Below, in pieces: positions 6,393 to 14,443 of a stretch of 15,837 bases of DNA. A model generated the notes under the pieces. The model was not told the DNA's origin, searched no databases, and worked only from the letters and a program-made list of their open reading frames with translations. Where the stretch lies: positions 1 to 15,837 of the forward strand of contig DLVL01000050.1 of assembly GCA_003444085.1 (NCBI GenBank). The letters are read 5' to 3'. Source of the DNA: Kosmotogaceae bacterium. Its GTDB lineage: Bacteria > Thermotogota > Thermotogae > Petrotogales > Kosmotogaceae. Position numbers and translations under genes: made by a program. Each line of letters begins with the position of its first letter. Positions within the stretch are counted from its first letter, which is position 1.

Positions 6393-7241
6393 GTGGAGAA
6401 TAAGTCATTTGTTAAACTAAGCGACCTTTCCAGAATAGAGATTGTGAACATTCTGAACGAGGTGTTCAAGGGGTACATCCTGAATTTCTTCTGGACCATA
6501 CAGACCCTTGAGAAGGACCTCAAAGAGAACGACATTTCTTTGCAGGACTCCTTTGTTTTGATGCTTAACAAAGAACCGATCGGAATTGCCCTTCTGAGTT
6601 TCAGAGATGTTCGATGCAAGATAGATATCATGGGCATCGTGAAGAAACACAGGAGATCCGGTTATGGATTCGAAGTCGTAGATCGTGTGATTGAGATATG
6701 TAGATGGAAGGGAGTAAAGAAGATCATTCTGGAGGTCCCGAAAGCCGACAAAGCCGCCTTTTCATTCTATGAGAAATTCGGTTTTAAGGAAACGCGAATC
6801 CTCGAAACCTTCAATCGACGCACTGATAAGGAGAGTTCCTCATCCTTCCACATGGAACTCTCAGACATAAAACTGATAACAAACTACGCTCATGAATCAT
6901 ATGGAAAGCATAACAGAAGCCTTAACTGGATGAGAGAGCCCTCAAACTTGCCTCATCTTTCCTTCTACAATAGTGTAACTATTAAGGACCCTGCAGGCAA
7001 GACCGTCGGCTTCTGTATTTGGGGACATAGAGGGAGTATGTTCTACATCATAGATCTGGCGCCACTTGGTCAGATCTCTTTCACGGAGCTTCTTGGAGAA
7101 GTCCTTAAAATGGTCTCAGAGACATTTGATTACGTGCTGATAGCTTCTGTTCCGCGAGATGATCCGCTTGCCGCGAGTGCAGAAGAACTTGGATTCAGAT
7201 CGATTCTAACCCTGAAAGAGATGGTCTTCAACCTTCATTGA
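6393..7241 (+). CDS. GNAT-family acetyltransferase-like protein with a degenerate second half
   Basis: The first half (to about residue 145) is a GNAT fold: DIMGIVKKHRRSGYG holds the acyl-CoA-binding motif A loop (about 80-92), and FSFYEKFGFKETR (about 123-135) the typical last strand-helix. The second half ends in AEELGFRSILTLKEMVFNLH, which resembles a GNAT C-terminal strand but has no clear CoA loop, so it may be a non-catalytic second domain. The substrate is unknown. GGAG at 6379-6382 is well spaced (10 bp) for GTG 6393 but too close for the in-frame GTG at 6384, so I chose 6393 (282 residues). It ends 10 bp before panC and is probably cotranscribed with it, which does not by itself tie it to pantothenate synthesis. 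Confidence 0.8.
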   Translation: MENKSFVKLSDLSRIEIVNILNEVFKGYILNFFWTIQTLEKDLKENDISLQDSFVLMLNKEPIGIALLSFRDVRCKIDIMGIVKKHRRSGYGFEVVDRVIEICRWKGVKKIILEVPKADKAAFSFYEKFGFKETRILETFNRRTDKESSSSFHMELSDIKLITNYAHESYGKHNRSLNWMREPSNLPHLSFYNSVTIKDPAGKTVGFCIWGHRGSMFYIIDLAPLGQISFTELLGEVLKMVSETFDYVLIASVPRDDPLAASAEELGFRSILTLKEMVFNLH

Positions 7242-7251
7242 GGAGCTGCAC

Positions 7252-8103
7252 ATGAATATCATCCGTGATGTACAGAAAATGAAAGAATATTCTCTTGAAT
7301 TGAGGCTTCGTAGAGAGACTATCGGATTTGTCCCCACAATGGGTTACCTTCACAGAGGTCATCTTGAGCTCGTAAAAAGGGCCCTGGCAGAGAATGATGT
7401 GACGGTTGTGAGCATCTTCGTTAATCCAACTCAATTCGGACCAGGTGAAGACTTTGATACTTATCCTCGTGACGAAGCGAGAGACCTACAGCTTCTTGAA
7501 GAACTCGGCGTTGATTGTGTGTTCGTACCCTCTGAACATGAGATCTATCCTGAAGGCTACTCGACCTATGTCCACGTTGAAAGACTGACAGATTATCTCT
7601 GTGGTGCAAAGAGACCCGGACACTTCAGGGGCGTTGCCACCGTCGTTACAAAGCTTTTCAACATCGTCTCTCCTGAGAAAGCCTATTTTGGACAAAAGGA
7701 TGCCCAGCAATTCAGGGTTCTTCGCCGTATGGTGCTTGATCTGAATATGAGCGTCACGATGGTGGAGATACCAACAGTCAGGGAAGAAGACGGACTTGCA
7801 ATGAGTTCAAGGAACAGGTATCTGTCAAAATCCGAAAGAAAAGAAGCTTTGCTGATCAGAGAGGCGCTCGACAGGGGCCTGCAAATGATCAAGGAAGGAA
7901 CATACTCGGTTAGTGAGATTCGCGATGAACTCGGCAGAATACTTCGAAAAGGAAAACATGTATTCGTAGACTACATCGAGATAGTAGATGAGAAGAACCT
8001 GAATCCGGTGGAAAGACTGGATAATGATGTGATTCTTGCTATTGCTGTATTTGTAGGTAAGACAAGACTGATTGACAACGAAGTTATCAGGGTACGGGAA
8101 TAG
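7252..8103 (+). CDS. panC: Pantothenate synthetase (pantoate--beta-alanine ligase)
   Basis: PanC joins pantoate and beta-alanine with ATP through a pantoyl-adenylate, giving pantothenate for coenzyme A. The 283-residue protein is full length. PTMGYLHRGH (28-37) is the HIGH-like nucleotide motif, NPTQFGPGEDFDTYPR (58-73) binds pantoate, GQKDAQQ (147-153) is the family signature, and MSSRNRYLS (184-192) is the KMSKS-like loop. GAGGAG about 8 bp upstream supports ATG 7252. No panB, panD or panE is in the window. It is convergent with the cNMP-domain gene and their 3' ends overlap by 17 bp, so there is no room for a separate terminator. Confidence 0.97.
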   Translation: MNIIRDVQKMKEYSLELRLRRETIGFVPTMGYLHRGHLELVKRALAENDVTVVSIFVNPTQFGPGEDFDTYPRDEARDLQLLEELGVDCVFVPSEHEIYPEGYSTYVHVERLTDYLCGAKRPGHFRGVATVVTKLFNIVSPEKAYFGQKDAQQFRVLRRMVLDLNMSVTMVEIPTVREEDGLAMSSRNRYLSKSERKEALLIREALDRGLQMIKEGTYSVSEIRDELGRILRKGKHVFVDYIEIVDEKNLNPVERLDNDVILAIAVFVGKTRLIDNEVIRVRE

Positions 8104-9187
8104 AGCCATCGCTACAAGCTGCGAGGATATACTCCAGAAGAGAAAGACCAATCCTGGGGAATTTAGTTGTCACCATCTTCAAAAAGACCTCTTCTGAAAC
8201 GAGTACGACTCTGGATTCAGAGCGAGCAACCAGAGTAACATCCCACAGCGACCCGCTGAGAGCATGTACTTCTCCGAAAGAACAATTTCTCTTGAGTTCA
8301 CTCAAGAGAAATACTCCCTCTTTGCCCTTCTTGATTATCCCCGCTTTGCCGGAAACAATAAACGCTATTCGGTCTGCTCTCTTCTCTTCCTCAAGAACAA
8401 CTTGATCCTTCTCGAACTTGAGTGAAACCACACGAGGCTCCAATGGAAGCATGCTGAAGAAGTCTTCAGGGTATTCTATAAAGCCCTTGAGAAACAAGAT
8501 TCTGGTGTCTCTCAACCCGAGAACCCCCATGACTTTATGGATATACCTGGCAACCACATCAGCAGAGTTTTCCGCAAGTACCGTCATCATGATCTCCGCA
8601 GCTGAATCATAAGCCCTGGAGAGTATTCTGGCAAGAGCAAAATACATTCTAACTGGTCTGGCAAGAGGAGAATTGCTGAACTGCTCGAGATACTCGGCGA
8701 ACGCTACTGAAGCCTGTTCGGCTTCCTTCAGTTCCAGGAACTTGACTCCCCTTCTGTAAAGAGCTTTCTCTCCGAAGAGAATAGGTGGATACTTGCTGAC
8801 AAACTTCTGTTTCTTCCCTACCAGTTCACTGATTACAGAGTCAAGATCGACTGAAGTATTGGCTTCTATACGACCGAATCTCTTCTTGAAATAGCGTGCT
8901 GCCTGTATCAATGCTCTGGAAAGCAGTTCGGGAGAACTAATCATGTAGTCTCTGATGTCTGAAGCGGTTCCGCCAATCAGCATTGTGGTACCGATAGAGT
9001 AGATGTCTCCCGAGGCTTTGTTGGTAACGAGCGACATTGGGTCAACGAAATCCCCCGTCATATATATCTCGTTAGCATCACCATACTTCAGAACCACCCC
9101 TCCAGATTGGACGACATAGAAGAGGGAAACCGTCTGATGCTTCCGAACAATTCTGGTATCTGGCTTAAAAGCGAATTTCTGAATCAC
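8087..9187 (-). CDS. Protein with two cyclic-nucleotide-binding-like domains and a helical linker
   Basis: About 366 residues. The C-terminal part (about 240-355) is a cNMP-binding beta-roll: KFEKDQVVLEEEKRADRIAF, IVSGKAGIIKKG and FGEVHALSGS. The usual arginine of the phosphate-binding cassette (RxA after GE) is replaced (SLWDVTLVA), so canonical cAMP binding is doubtful. The N-terminal 100 residues (VSLFYVVQSGGVVLKYGDA) look like a more degenerate copy. Between them is an alanine-rich helical region resembling TPR repeats (about 140-235). No helix-turn-helix or enzyme domain is seen, so it is not a CRP-type activator; a sensing or scaffold role is inference. AAAGG at 9196-9200 is ideally spaced for GTG 9187 and overlaps the alternative GTG at 9196. 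It follows ackA after 44 bp and is likely cotranscribed with it. Confidence 0.8.
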   Translation of the reverse strand: MIQKFAFKPDTRIVRKHQTVSLFYVVQSGGVVLKYGDANEIYMTGDFVDPMSLVTNKASGDIYSIGTTMLIGGTASDIRDYMISSPELLSRALIQAARYFKKRFGRIEANTSVDLDSVISELVGKKQKFVSKYPPILFGEKALYRRGVKFLELKEAEQASVAFAEYLEQFSNSPLARPVRMYFALARILSRAYDSAAEIMMTVLAENSADVVARYIHKVMGVLGLRDTRILFLKGFIEYPEDFFSMLPLEPRVVSLKFEKDQVVLEEEKRADRIAFIVSGKAGIIKKGKEGVFLLSELKRNCSFGEVHALSGSLWDVTLVARSESRVVLVSEEVFLKMVTTKFPRIGLSLLEYILAACSDGSIPVP

Positions 9188-9195
9188 CGACTTCA

Positions 9196-9200
9196 CCTTT
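9196..9200 (-). promoter_or_regulatory. Ribosome-binding site deciding the start of the cNMP-domain gene
   Basis: AAAGG on the minus strand is followed by 8 bases and then GTG at 9187. The alternative in-frame GTG at 9196 overlaps this site itself, so it is less likely. An ATG at 9203 is out of frame. Confidence 0.5.
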
Positions 9201-9231
9201 CATGCCTTTCAGCAGTGATTTTTCGACGACA

Positions 9232-10455
9232 TCAGAACATGCTCAACTCGCGAATACCTTTTTCAACGATCTCTCTTGTATCTCTTGCGATGACCAGTTC
9301 TTCATTTGTTGGAACAACAAGCACTGCAGTCCGTGATTCTGGGGTACTTATGAAGACCTCTTGCCCCCTCTTCGAGTTCTTTTCATTATCAAGTGTTATT
9401 CCCAGGTAGCCAAGGTACTTGTTAACCACGTTCTCTCTAAGATGCGGACTATTCTCGCCAACTCCCGCTGTAAAAGTTATCGCGTCCACCCCGTTCATCG
9501 CGGCTACGTACGCACCTATGTACTTCGCTATCCTGTATTCATACACATCGTGTGCAACTTTGCAGAGATTATCACCCTGTATTGCGCGCTCTTCGATATC
9601 TCTCATATCACTGAACTTTCCTTCAGTGAGCCCCAGCATACCACTTTCTTTATTGAGGAGATTGTTTACCTCCCTTATACTGAGGCTTTCCTGTTCCTGC
9701 AGGAACAGTACGATTGCGGGATCGAGATCGCCAGAGCGCGTCCCCATCACAAGCCCTTCAAGAGGTGTGAATCCCATAGAAGTATCAATTGAACGGCCGA
9801 ACTTCACAGCTGCTATGGACGCCCCATTGCCAATGTGTACAGTGATTATCTTGAGATCCTTCAGAGGTTTGCCCATAATTTGAGCCGTACGAGCTGCTAC
9901 ATATCGGTGACTGGTGCCGTGAAACCCATATCTCCGAACCTTGTACTGCTTGTAGTATTTTCTTGGGATAGCATAAAGATAAGCCTTTTCTTCCATTGAC
10001 TGATGAAAGGCAGTGTCAAAGACACCTACTTGTGGAGTTTCCGGAAGGATTTTCTTTGCTGCGAGAATCCCTTCGATGTTTGGGGGATTATGCAAGGGTG
10101 CAAGAAATGAATTTGCTTCTATCTCCTTGATGACTCGATCATCAATGAGTACAGAAGAAGCAAACAATTCACCCCCATGGACCACTCTGTGACCCACCGC
10201 TTGTATCTCTGAAACATCTTTTATTACTCCATCTTCTTTGCTCGTCAATATACTGATGATCCAGGAAAGCCCCTCCGTGTGGTCGGCAATATCTCGCTCG
10301 AATGTTAATTTCATGTCATCCTTCTTGTGCGTGAGTTTAGAACCTGCTATCCCGATTCTTTCGAGCAATCCTTTCGCCAGAGGCCTCTCATCTTTCATGT
10401 CGAGAAGCTGGTACTTGATCGAAGAAGAACCGCAGTTAATCACCAGGACTCTCAC
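9232..10455 (-). CDS. ackA: Acetate kinase
   Basis: AckA transfers phosphate from acetyl phosphate to ADP, making acetate and ATP, the last energy-yielding step of acetate-forming fermentation. The protein has 407 residues, the usual family length. Motifs: INCGSSSIKYQL (6-17), VGHRVVHGGE, FDTAFHQSM, RRYGFHGTSHRYV, HIGNGASIAAV, DTSMGFTPLEGLVMGTRSGD and FTAGVGENS. The start is GTG 10455, set by GGAGGTGA at 10461-10468; the nearby ATG at 10459 is out of frame. It lies 18 bp after fba, an order I also associate with Thermotoga. A phosphotransacetylase gene (pta) is not in the window. Confidence 0.98.
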   Translation of the reverse strand: MRVLVINCGSSSIKYQLLDMKDERPLAKGLLERIGIAGSKLTHKKDDMKLTFERDIADHTEGLSWIISILTSKEDGVIKDVSEIQAVGHRVVHGGELFASSVLIDDRVIKEIEANSFLAPLHNPPNIEGILAAKKILPETPQVGVFDTAFHQSMEEKAYLYAIPRKYYKQYKVRRYGFHGTSHRYVAARTAQIMGKPLKDLKIITVHIGNGASIAAVKFGRSIDTSMGFTPLEGLVMGTRSGDLDPAIVLFLQEQESLSIREVNNLLNKESGMLGLTEGKFSDMRDIEERAIQGDNLCKVAHDVYEYRIAKYIGAYVAAMNGVDAITFTAGVGENSPHLRENVVNKYLGYLGITLDNEKNSKRGQEVFISTPESRTAVLVVPTNEELVIARDTREIVEKGIRELSMF

Positions 10456-10460
10456 TCATC

Positions 10461-10468
10461 TCACCTCC
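10461..10468 (-). promoter_or_regulatory. Strong ribosome-binding site selecting the GTG start of ackA
   Basis: GGAGGTGA on the minus strand sits 5 bases before GTG 10455. An ATG at 10459 lies between them but is out of frame with acetate kinase, so the GTG is the start. Confidence 0.7.
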
Positions 10469-10473
10469 GAAAA

Positions 10474-11418
10474 CTATGCTTTTCCTGAACAGCCTAAGGT
10501 TCGCATCCTTTGTTTTATGAGGTCTTTCACGTATTCTTTTGGTTTCTTGAAGTACTTGCGTGGGTCAAATTCGGAAGGCTTTTCCGCGAGAGTCTCTCTT
10601 AAGCCGGCAATAAATGCCATTCTAAGGTCAGTGTCGGTATTTACTTTGTTTATACCAAAGTCCACAGTTTGTTTCAGAATGTCTTCTGGAACGCCTTTTG
10701 CTCCTTTGAAATCGGCTCCGAACTTCTCTGCCAGTTCGACGATATCATTTGGAACACTCGAAGCACCGTGCAATACAAGCGGAATCCCCGTTGAATCCTT
10801 GACTGCCCTCAATCTATCGAAGTCGAGCTCCGCCTTTCCCTTGAACTTAAACGCCCCATGGCTTGTTCCGATGGCTGGTGCGAGGAAATCCACTCCGCTT
10901 TCTTTGACAAACCTCTCAGCCTCTTCGGGGTCAACCAGCACCGCATCTTCTTCCTTTACGTTAACGTTGTCCTCTATGCCAACAAGTTTACCCAATTCTG
11001 CCTCAACAGAAATCCCTACACTATGTGCGATCTCCACAATCTTCCTGGTTTCGCTGAGGTTCTTCTCAAATGGAAACTCTGATGCATCTATCATTACCGA
11101 TCCGTAACCAGCGGTGATTGTTGCCATTATTACGCTGAAGGTCTTCCCGTGGTCCAGGTGAAGAGCTACTGGAATGTCGAGAGAATCAGCATAGCCACGA
11201 ACCATCTCGACGAAGAATCTCGCTCCTCTTTGAATGTCACCGTTGCCTGCATACTTTATTGCTCCCTCAGAAGTCTCGACGATTATCGGTGATCTTTCTT
11301 CTATCCCCGCTTCAATTATCGCCTGAAGAAATTCCAGGTTGTTGATATTCAACGCAGGAATGGCATAAAATTCTTTGTTTGCCTTATCAAGTATCGTCTT
11401 TGTGTTCACGTATGGCAC
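10474..11418 (-). CDS. fba: Class II fructose-bisphosphate aldolase
   Basis: This zinc-dependent cytoplasmic aldolase splits fructose 1,6-bisphosphate into dihydroxyacetone phosphate and glyceraldehyde 3-phosphate, and the reverse. With 314 residues it matches the shorter class II type. LHLDHGKT (87-93) carries the likely catalytic Asp89 and zinc ligand His90; EAELG (139-143), GTSHGAF (184-190, His187) and LVLHGASSVP (214-223, His217) give the other metal and substrate residues; NKVNTDTDLR (257-266) binds phosphate. The start is GTG 11418, with AAGGAGGG at 11424-11431. It is followed by ackA at 18 bp, linking glycolysis with acetate formation. A promoter just upstream suggests fba-ackA can be transcribed independently of dprA. 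Confidence 0.98.
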   Translation of the reverse strand: MPYVNTKTILDKANKEFYAIPALNINNLEFLQAIIEAGIEERSPIIVETSEGAIKYAGNGDIQRGARFFVEMVRGYADSLDIPVALHLDHGKTFSVIMATITAGYGSVMIDASEFPFEKNLSETRKIVEIAHSVGISVEAELGKLVGIEDNVNVKEEDAVLVDPEEAERFVKESGVDFLAPAIGTSHGAFKFKGKAELDFDRLRAVKDSTGIPLVLHGASSVPNDIVELAEKFGADFKGAKGVPEDILKQTVDFGINKVNTDTDLRMAFIAGLRETLAEKPSEFDPRKYFKKPKEYVKDLIKQRMRTLGCSGKA

Positions 11419-11439
11419 GTTATCCCTCCTTCTGACGAG

Positions 11440-11448
11440 ATTATAACA
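11440..11448 (-). promoter_or_regulatory. Extended -10 promoter upstream of fba
   Basis: On the minus strand TGTTATAAT is a perfect extended -10 element in the 56-bp gap between dprA and fba, 21 bp before the GTG start. The -35 region is weak (CTGAGA with a 19-bp spacer is the nearest match), as is common with extended -10 promoters. It would begin an mRNA for fba, ackA and the cNMP-domain gene with a very short leader. Confidence 0.6.
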
Positions 11449-11474
11449 TCTGAGCTTTTCTTATTCTCAGTGGT

Positions 11475-12497
11475 TCAGCATTTCTGCCAGATTCCGCTCG
11501 ATTCTCTTACCTTTCCAACCAGTTGGAGATTGGTAAGTTCCACGAACAACTCTTCTCTCGAGAGTCCTGAAAGAACCAGGAGCTGAGAAAAATCCAGTGG
11601 TCCATCAGCCAGAATCTTCAGTGCTACTGAGTCGAGGTCATCATCAAGCGCTTTGGATGAGCTGATAACCTCGGGAAACTCTTCAAGCACATCGTCGATT
11701 TCGGTGACAACTTTCGCACCATTCTTCAGCAACCAGTTCGGGCCTGCAGCATTTCGGCGAATTATGTCTCCTGGAATCGCATAAACATCACGGCCATACT
11801 CCGCGGCAAATCTTGCCGTGATCAACGATCCACTGTCTATGGTGGCCTGGATAACCAGCACCGCTCTCGAAAGACCGGCGATGATGCGATTTCTTCTTGG
11901 AAAGTGGTGTCTGGCTGGACCTGTTCCTGAAGGAAACTCGCTCAACAAACACCCTTTCTCGGCAATCTCTTGATACAGTTTCAGGTTTGAAGCAGGGTAT
12001 GCCCTATCCACTCCACATCCCATAACTGCAATAGTCTTGCCACCAGCCTCTATAGCTCCTCTGTGAGCCTCACTGTCTATACCCATTGCAAGACCGCTTA
12101 CAATAAGCAGACCTGCCTCTGCCAGTCTTCTGGAGAAGCTTCTCGCAGTATTTCTTCCATAAGCATCGGCTTTCCTTGAACCAACCACTGAAATCGCCGG
12201 TAGATTATTCAGAAGCGATATGTCTCCTTTGAAAAACAGAACTGGTGGAGCTGAAGTGATCGCCCTGAGTAATGGAGGATAATCGTCGTCCAGAAGGGTG
12301 ATGAACTGGCAGTTATTATCAAGCTGTTGAACAGCTTCCTGGTATCTTGAGACCAGCTTCTGATGCTTTGCTGGAGATATGAAGTCTGGCCTCGTTCTGA
12401 GTATTGATTCGACATCAGAGAATGCTCGAATTGAGTCAAATTCAGAACGTGAAAGGTCCCCAGCGATATACAGGGCAGCGAATGTGTTTCTATCCAT
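11475..12497 (-). CDS. dprA: DNA processing protein DprA (Smf)
   Basis: DprA binds incoming single-stranded DNA and loads RecA during natural transformation. The protein has 340 residues from ATG 12497. The Rossmann-like core is clear: ISVVGSRKADAYGR, IVSGLAMGIDSEAHRGA, GCGVDRAYPASN, LSEFPSGTGPARHHFPRRNR and SGSLITARFAAEYGRDVYAIPG. The last 60-70 residues (DSVALKILADGPLDFSQLL to the end) are a winged-helix domain. The N-terminal part is a poorly conserved helical region. ATG 12497 shares a base with the hslU stop (TGATG), so translation is probably coupled; a TTG at 12500 is the in-frame alternative. No other competence gene is in the window. Confidence 0.96.
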   Translation of the reverse strand: MDRNTFAALYIAGDLSRSEFDSIRAFSDVESILRTRPDFISPAKHQKLVSRYQEAVQQLDNNCQFITLLDDDYPPLLRAITSAPPVLFFKGDISLLNNLPAISVVGSRKADAYGRNTARSFSRRLAEAGLLIVSGLAMGIDSEAHRGAIEAGGKTIAVMGCGVDRAYPASNLKLYQEIAEKGCLLSEFPSGTGPARHHFPRRNRIIAGLSRAVLVIQATIDSGSLITARFAAEYGRDVYAIPGDIIRRNAAGPNWLLKNGAKVVTEIDDVLEEFPEVISSSKALDDDLDSVALKILADGPLDFSQLLVLSGLSREELFVELTNLQLVGKVRESSGIWQKC

Positions 12498-13885
12498 CAA
12501 AGGATGTATGTGCTGAGATCCTGATCGTCAACGACATCTTTGATCTTGTCATCTACATAAGCTTTGTTAATCACGACTTCATCCGCGACTTCAGGAGCCT
12601 CAAACGATAGATCCTCCAGCACCCTCTCTACCACCGTGTGTAATCTTCTTGCTCCGATATTTTCGATTTTTTCATTCAGACTAAAGGCGATTCGGGCGAT
12701 CTCCCTTATTCCATCGTCAGTAAACTCAAGAAGAACCCCCTCTGTACCCAGAAGAGCAGTATACTGTCTGGTTATCGCATTCTTCGGTTCAGTGAGAATC
12801 CTGTAGAAGTCCTCTTCGTTCAACGCACTTAACTCAACCCTGATCGGAAAACGTCCCTGAAGTTCCGGGATAAGGTCAGAAGGCTTTACTGCAGAGAATG
12901 CCCCCGCGGCAACGAAGAGGATGAAATCCGTTCTTACCGGTCCATACTTGGTGTTTATTGTGGTGCCTTCTATGATCGGAAGCAGGTCGCGTTGCACGCC
13001 TTCTCTGGAAACATCAGGACCGTGAAGCCCACTTCTTGATGTAACCTTGTCAATCTCATCTATGAAGACAATACCCCGATTTTCAACACGATCGATTGCT
13101 TCAATGACAACCTTGTCCATGTCCAGAAGCTTCTCTGACTCAAGCGGTAGTAGCGCCTTCTTTGCCTCGGAAACGGTCATTCGCTTCTTCTTAACTTTCT
13201 TGGGGAGAATACCCCCGAGCATACTTGACATGTCGATGCCCATATCTTCCATGCCGGGAATCGACACCATTGATTGGGTCTGCTCTTCAACCTCAATCTC
13301 AATATCCAGCTGGTCCAGGTCTCCTCTTCTCAGACGTTCCCTGTATTGTTCTCTCTTGCTCTTCTGCTGTTCGCTTTCTTCAGGTGAGATCCTCTGTGTC
13401 TGAGGACCCTGGAAAAGCTCGAAGATGTTTTTGGGCTGTTGCTGCTTTGGTTGTGCTCCTGGAATAAGGTAATCAAGGATTCGTTCTTCAACCATATATC
13501 TTGCCTTTTCCTCGACTTCCCTCATCTTCTCCTGCTTGACCATGTTGATTCCTGTATCAACCAGTTCCCTGATCATCGAATCGACGTTCTTACCCACGTA
13601 GCCGACCTCAGTGAATCTTGTGGCTTCTACTTTCACAAAGGGAGCTCTCGCAAGCTCTGCCAGCCTTCTTGCGATCTCCGTCTTACCGACTCCCGTAGGG
13701 CCCATCATAAGTATGTTCTTGGGAATCACATCTCTTTTCAGATCATCCGACAGCTTCTGTCTTCTAACTCGGTTTCGCAACGCAACAGAAACCGACTTCT
13801 TCGCTTCATTCTGGCCAATTATGTACTTGTCAAGTTCTTTTACTATCATTCTTGGCGTCAGTTCATTGATATTCAACTTCTCCAT
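12497..13885 (-). CDS. hslU: HslUV protease ATPase subunit HslU (ClpY)
   Basis: HslU is the hexameric AAA+ unfoldase that feeds substrates to the HslV peptidase. It has 462 residues. Seen are Walker A GPTGVGKT (62-69), the pore motif GYVG (95-98), Walker B IVFIDEID (272-279), RFPIRVEL with the likely arginine finger R345, and the sensor-2 region IGARRLHTVVERVLEDL. The insertion (I) domain, about 110-240, is glutamine- and charge-rich, as usual. The C-terminal DLSTYIL is the tail that docks into HslV. Its ATG shares a base with the hslV stop (TGATG) and its stop overlaps the dprA start the same way, so the three are likely translated together. Confidence 0.98.
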   Translation of the reverse strand: MEKLNINELTPRMIVKELDKYIIGQNEAKKSVSVALRNRVRRQKLSDDLKRDVIPKNILMMGPTGVGKTEIARRLAELARAPFVKVEATRFTEVGYVGKNVDSMIRELVDTGINMVKQEKMREVEEKARYMVEERILDYLIPGAQPKQQQPKNIFELFQGPQTQRISPEESEQQKSKREQYRERLRRGDLDQLDIEIEVEEQTQSMVSIPGMEDMGIDMSSMLGGILPKKVKKKRMTVSEAKKALLPLESEKLLDMDKVVIEAIDRVENRGIVFIDEIDKVTSRSGLHGPDVSREGVQRDLLPIIEGTTINTKYGPVRTDFILFVAAGAFSAVKPSDLIPELQGRFPIRVELSALNEEDFYRILTEPKNAITRQYTALLGTEGVLLEFTDDGIREIARIAFSLNEKIENIGARRLHTVVERVLEDLSFEAPEVADEVVINKAYVDDKIKDVVDDQDLSTYIL

Positions 13886-14439
13886 CAGGACTCACTCGCT
13901 TCCTCGGAAACAGATTCAACAACAAAGTTCTCATTTGTATATACACATATCTCGCTGGCTATTTTCATAGCCTGAGCAGCAATTTCTTCTATATCAAGCT
14001 CGGTCGTTCTCATGAGCGCTTTTGCAGCTGCAAGAGCGTAAGCTCCTCCGGAACCGATTCCAATGACATCTTCATCCGGCTGAATTACCTCCCCACTACC
14101 AGATACCAGTAGGAGGTTTTCGTGGTCAGCAACAAGCAGAAGTGCTTCAAGATTCCTCAAGATCTTGTTTGTGCGCCATTCACGCGCAAGTTTCACGGCC
14201 GCCCTGAGCAAACTCGAATTGCTCTCCCTGTATTTTTCCTCGAACTTGTCGAAAAGGGTAAGCGCATCTGCCACAGATCCTGCGAATCCAGCAACCACTT
14301 TTCCATCACCGAGTTTACGAACCTTTCGTGCTGTGCTCTTTATGATAGTCTGTCCAAACGAGATCTGTCCATCTCCTGCAATTACTGTCTTTCTGCCTCT
14401 CTTGAGGGCTAGAATTGTTGTTCCATGCATCTGTTCCAT
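13885..14439 (-). CDS. hslV: HslUV protease peptidase subunit HslV (ClpQ)
   Basis: HslV is the proteasome-like threonine peptidase of the HslUV complex. It has 184 residues, with a six-residue propeptide MEQMHG before the catalytic Thr7 of GTTILAL. Counting from the mature threonine, the expected residues fall in place: Asp17 (AGDGQ), Lys33 (STARKVRKL) and Ser124 (GIGSGGAYALAAA). The start at ATG 14439 has AGAGGTG five bases upstream; a second ATG three codons later is spaced too far. It starts 4 bp after ddl ends and overlaps hslU by one base. CVYTNENFVVE near the C-terminus is the family's last conserved stretch; a short serine/glutamate tail follows. Confidence 0.97.
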   Translation of the reverse strand: MEQMHGTTILALKRGRKTVIAGDGQISFGQTIIKSTARKVRKLGDGKVVAGFAGSVADALTLFDKFEEKYRESNSSLLRAAVKLAREWRTNKILRNLEALLLVADHENLLLVSGSGEVIQPDEDVIGIGSGGAYALAAAKALMRTTELDIEEIAAQAMKIASEICVYTNENFVVESVSEEASES

Positions 14440-14443
14440 TGTG

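Noticed and set aside
8060..8150. Terminator between the convergent panC and cNMP-domain genes
   Set aside because: The genes overlap by 17 bp and no hairpin with a T-run was seen on either strand.
9361..11107. Long plus-strand open frames opposite ackA and fba (e.g. 9419-9883, 10238-11107)
   Set aside because: Serine/leucine-rich antisense shadows of two well-conserved genes; no ribosome-binding site or domain.
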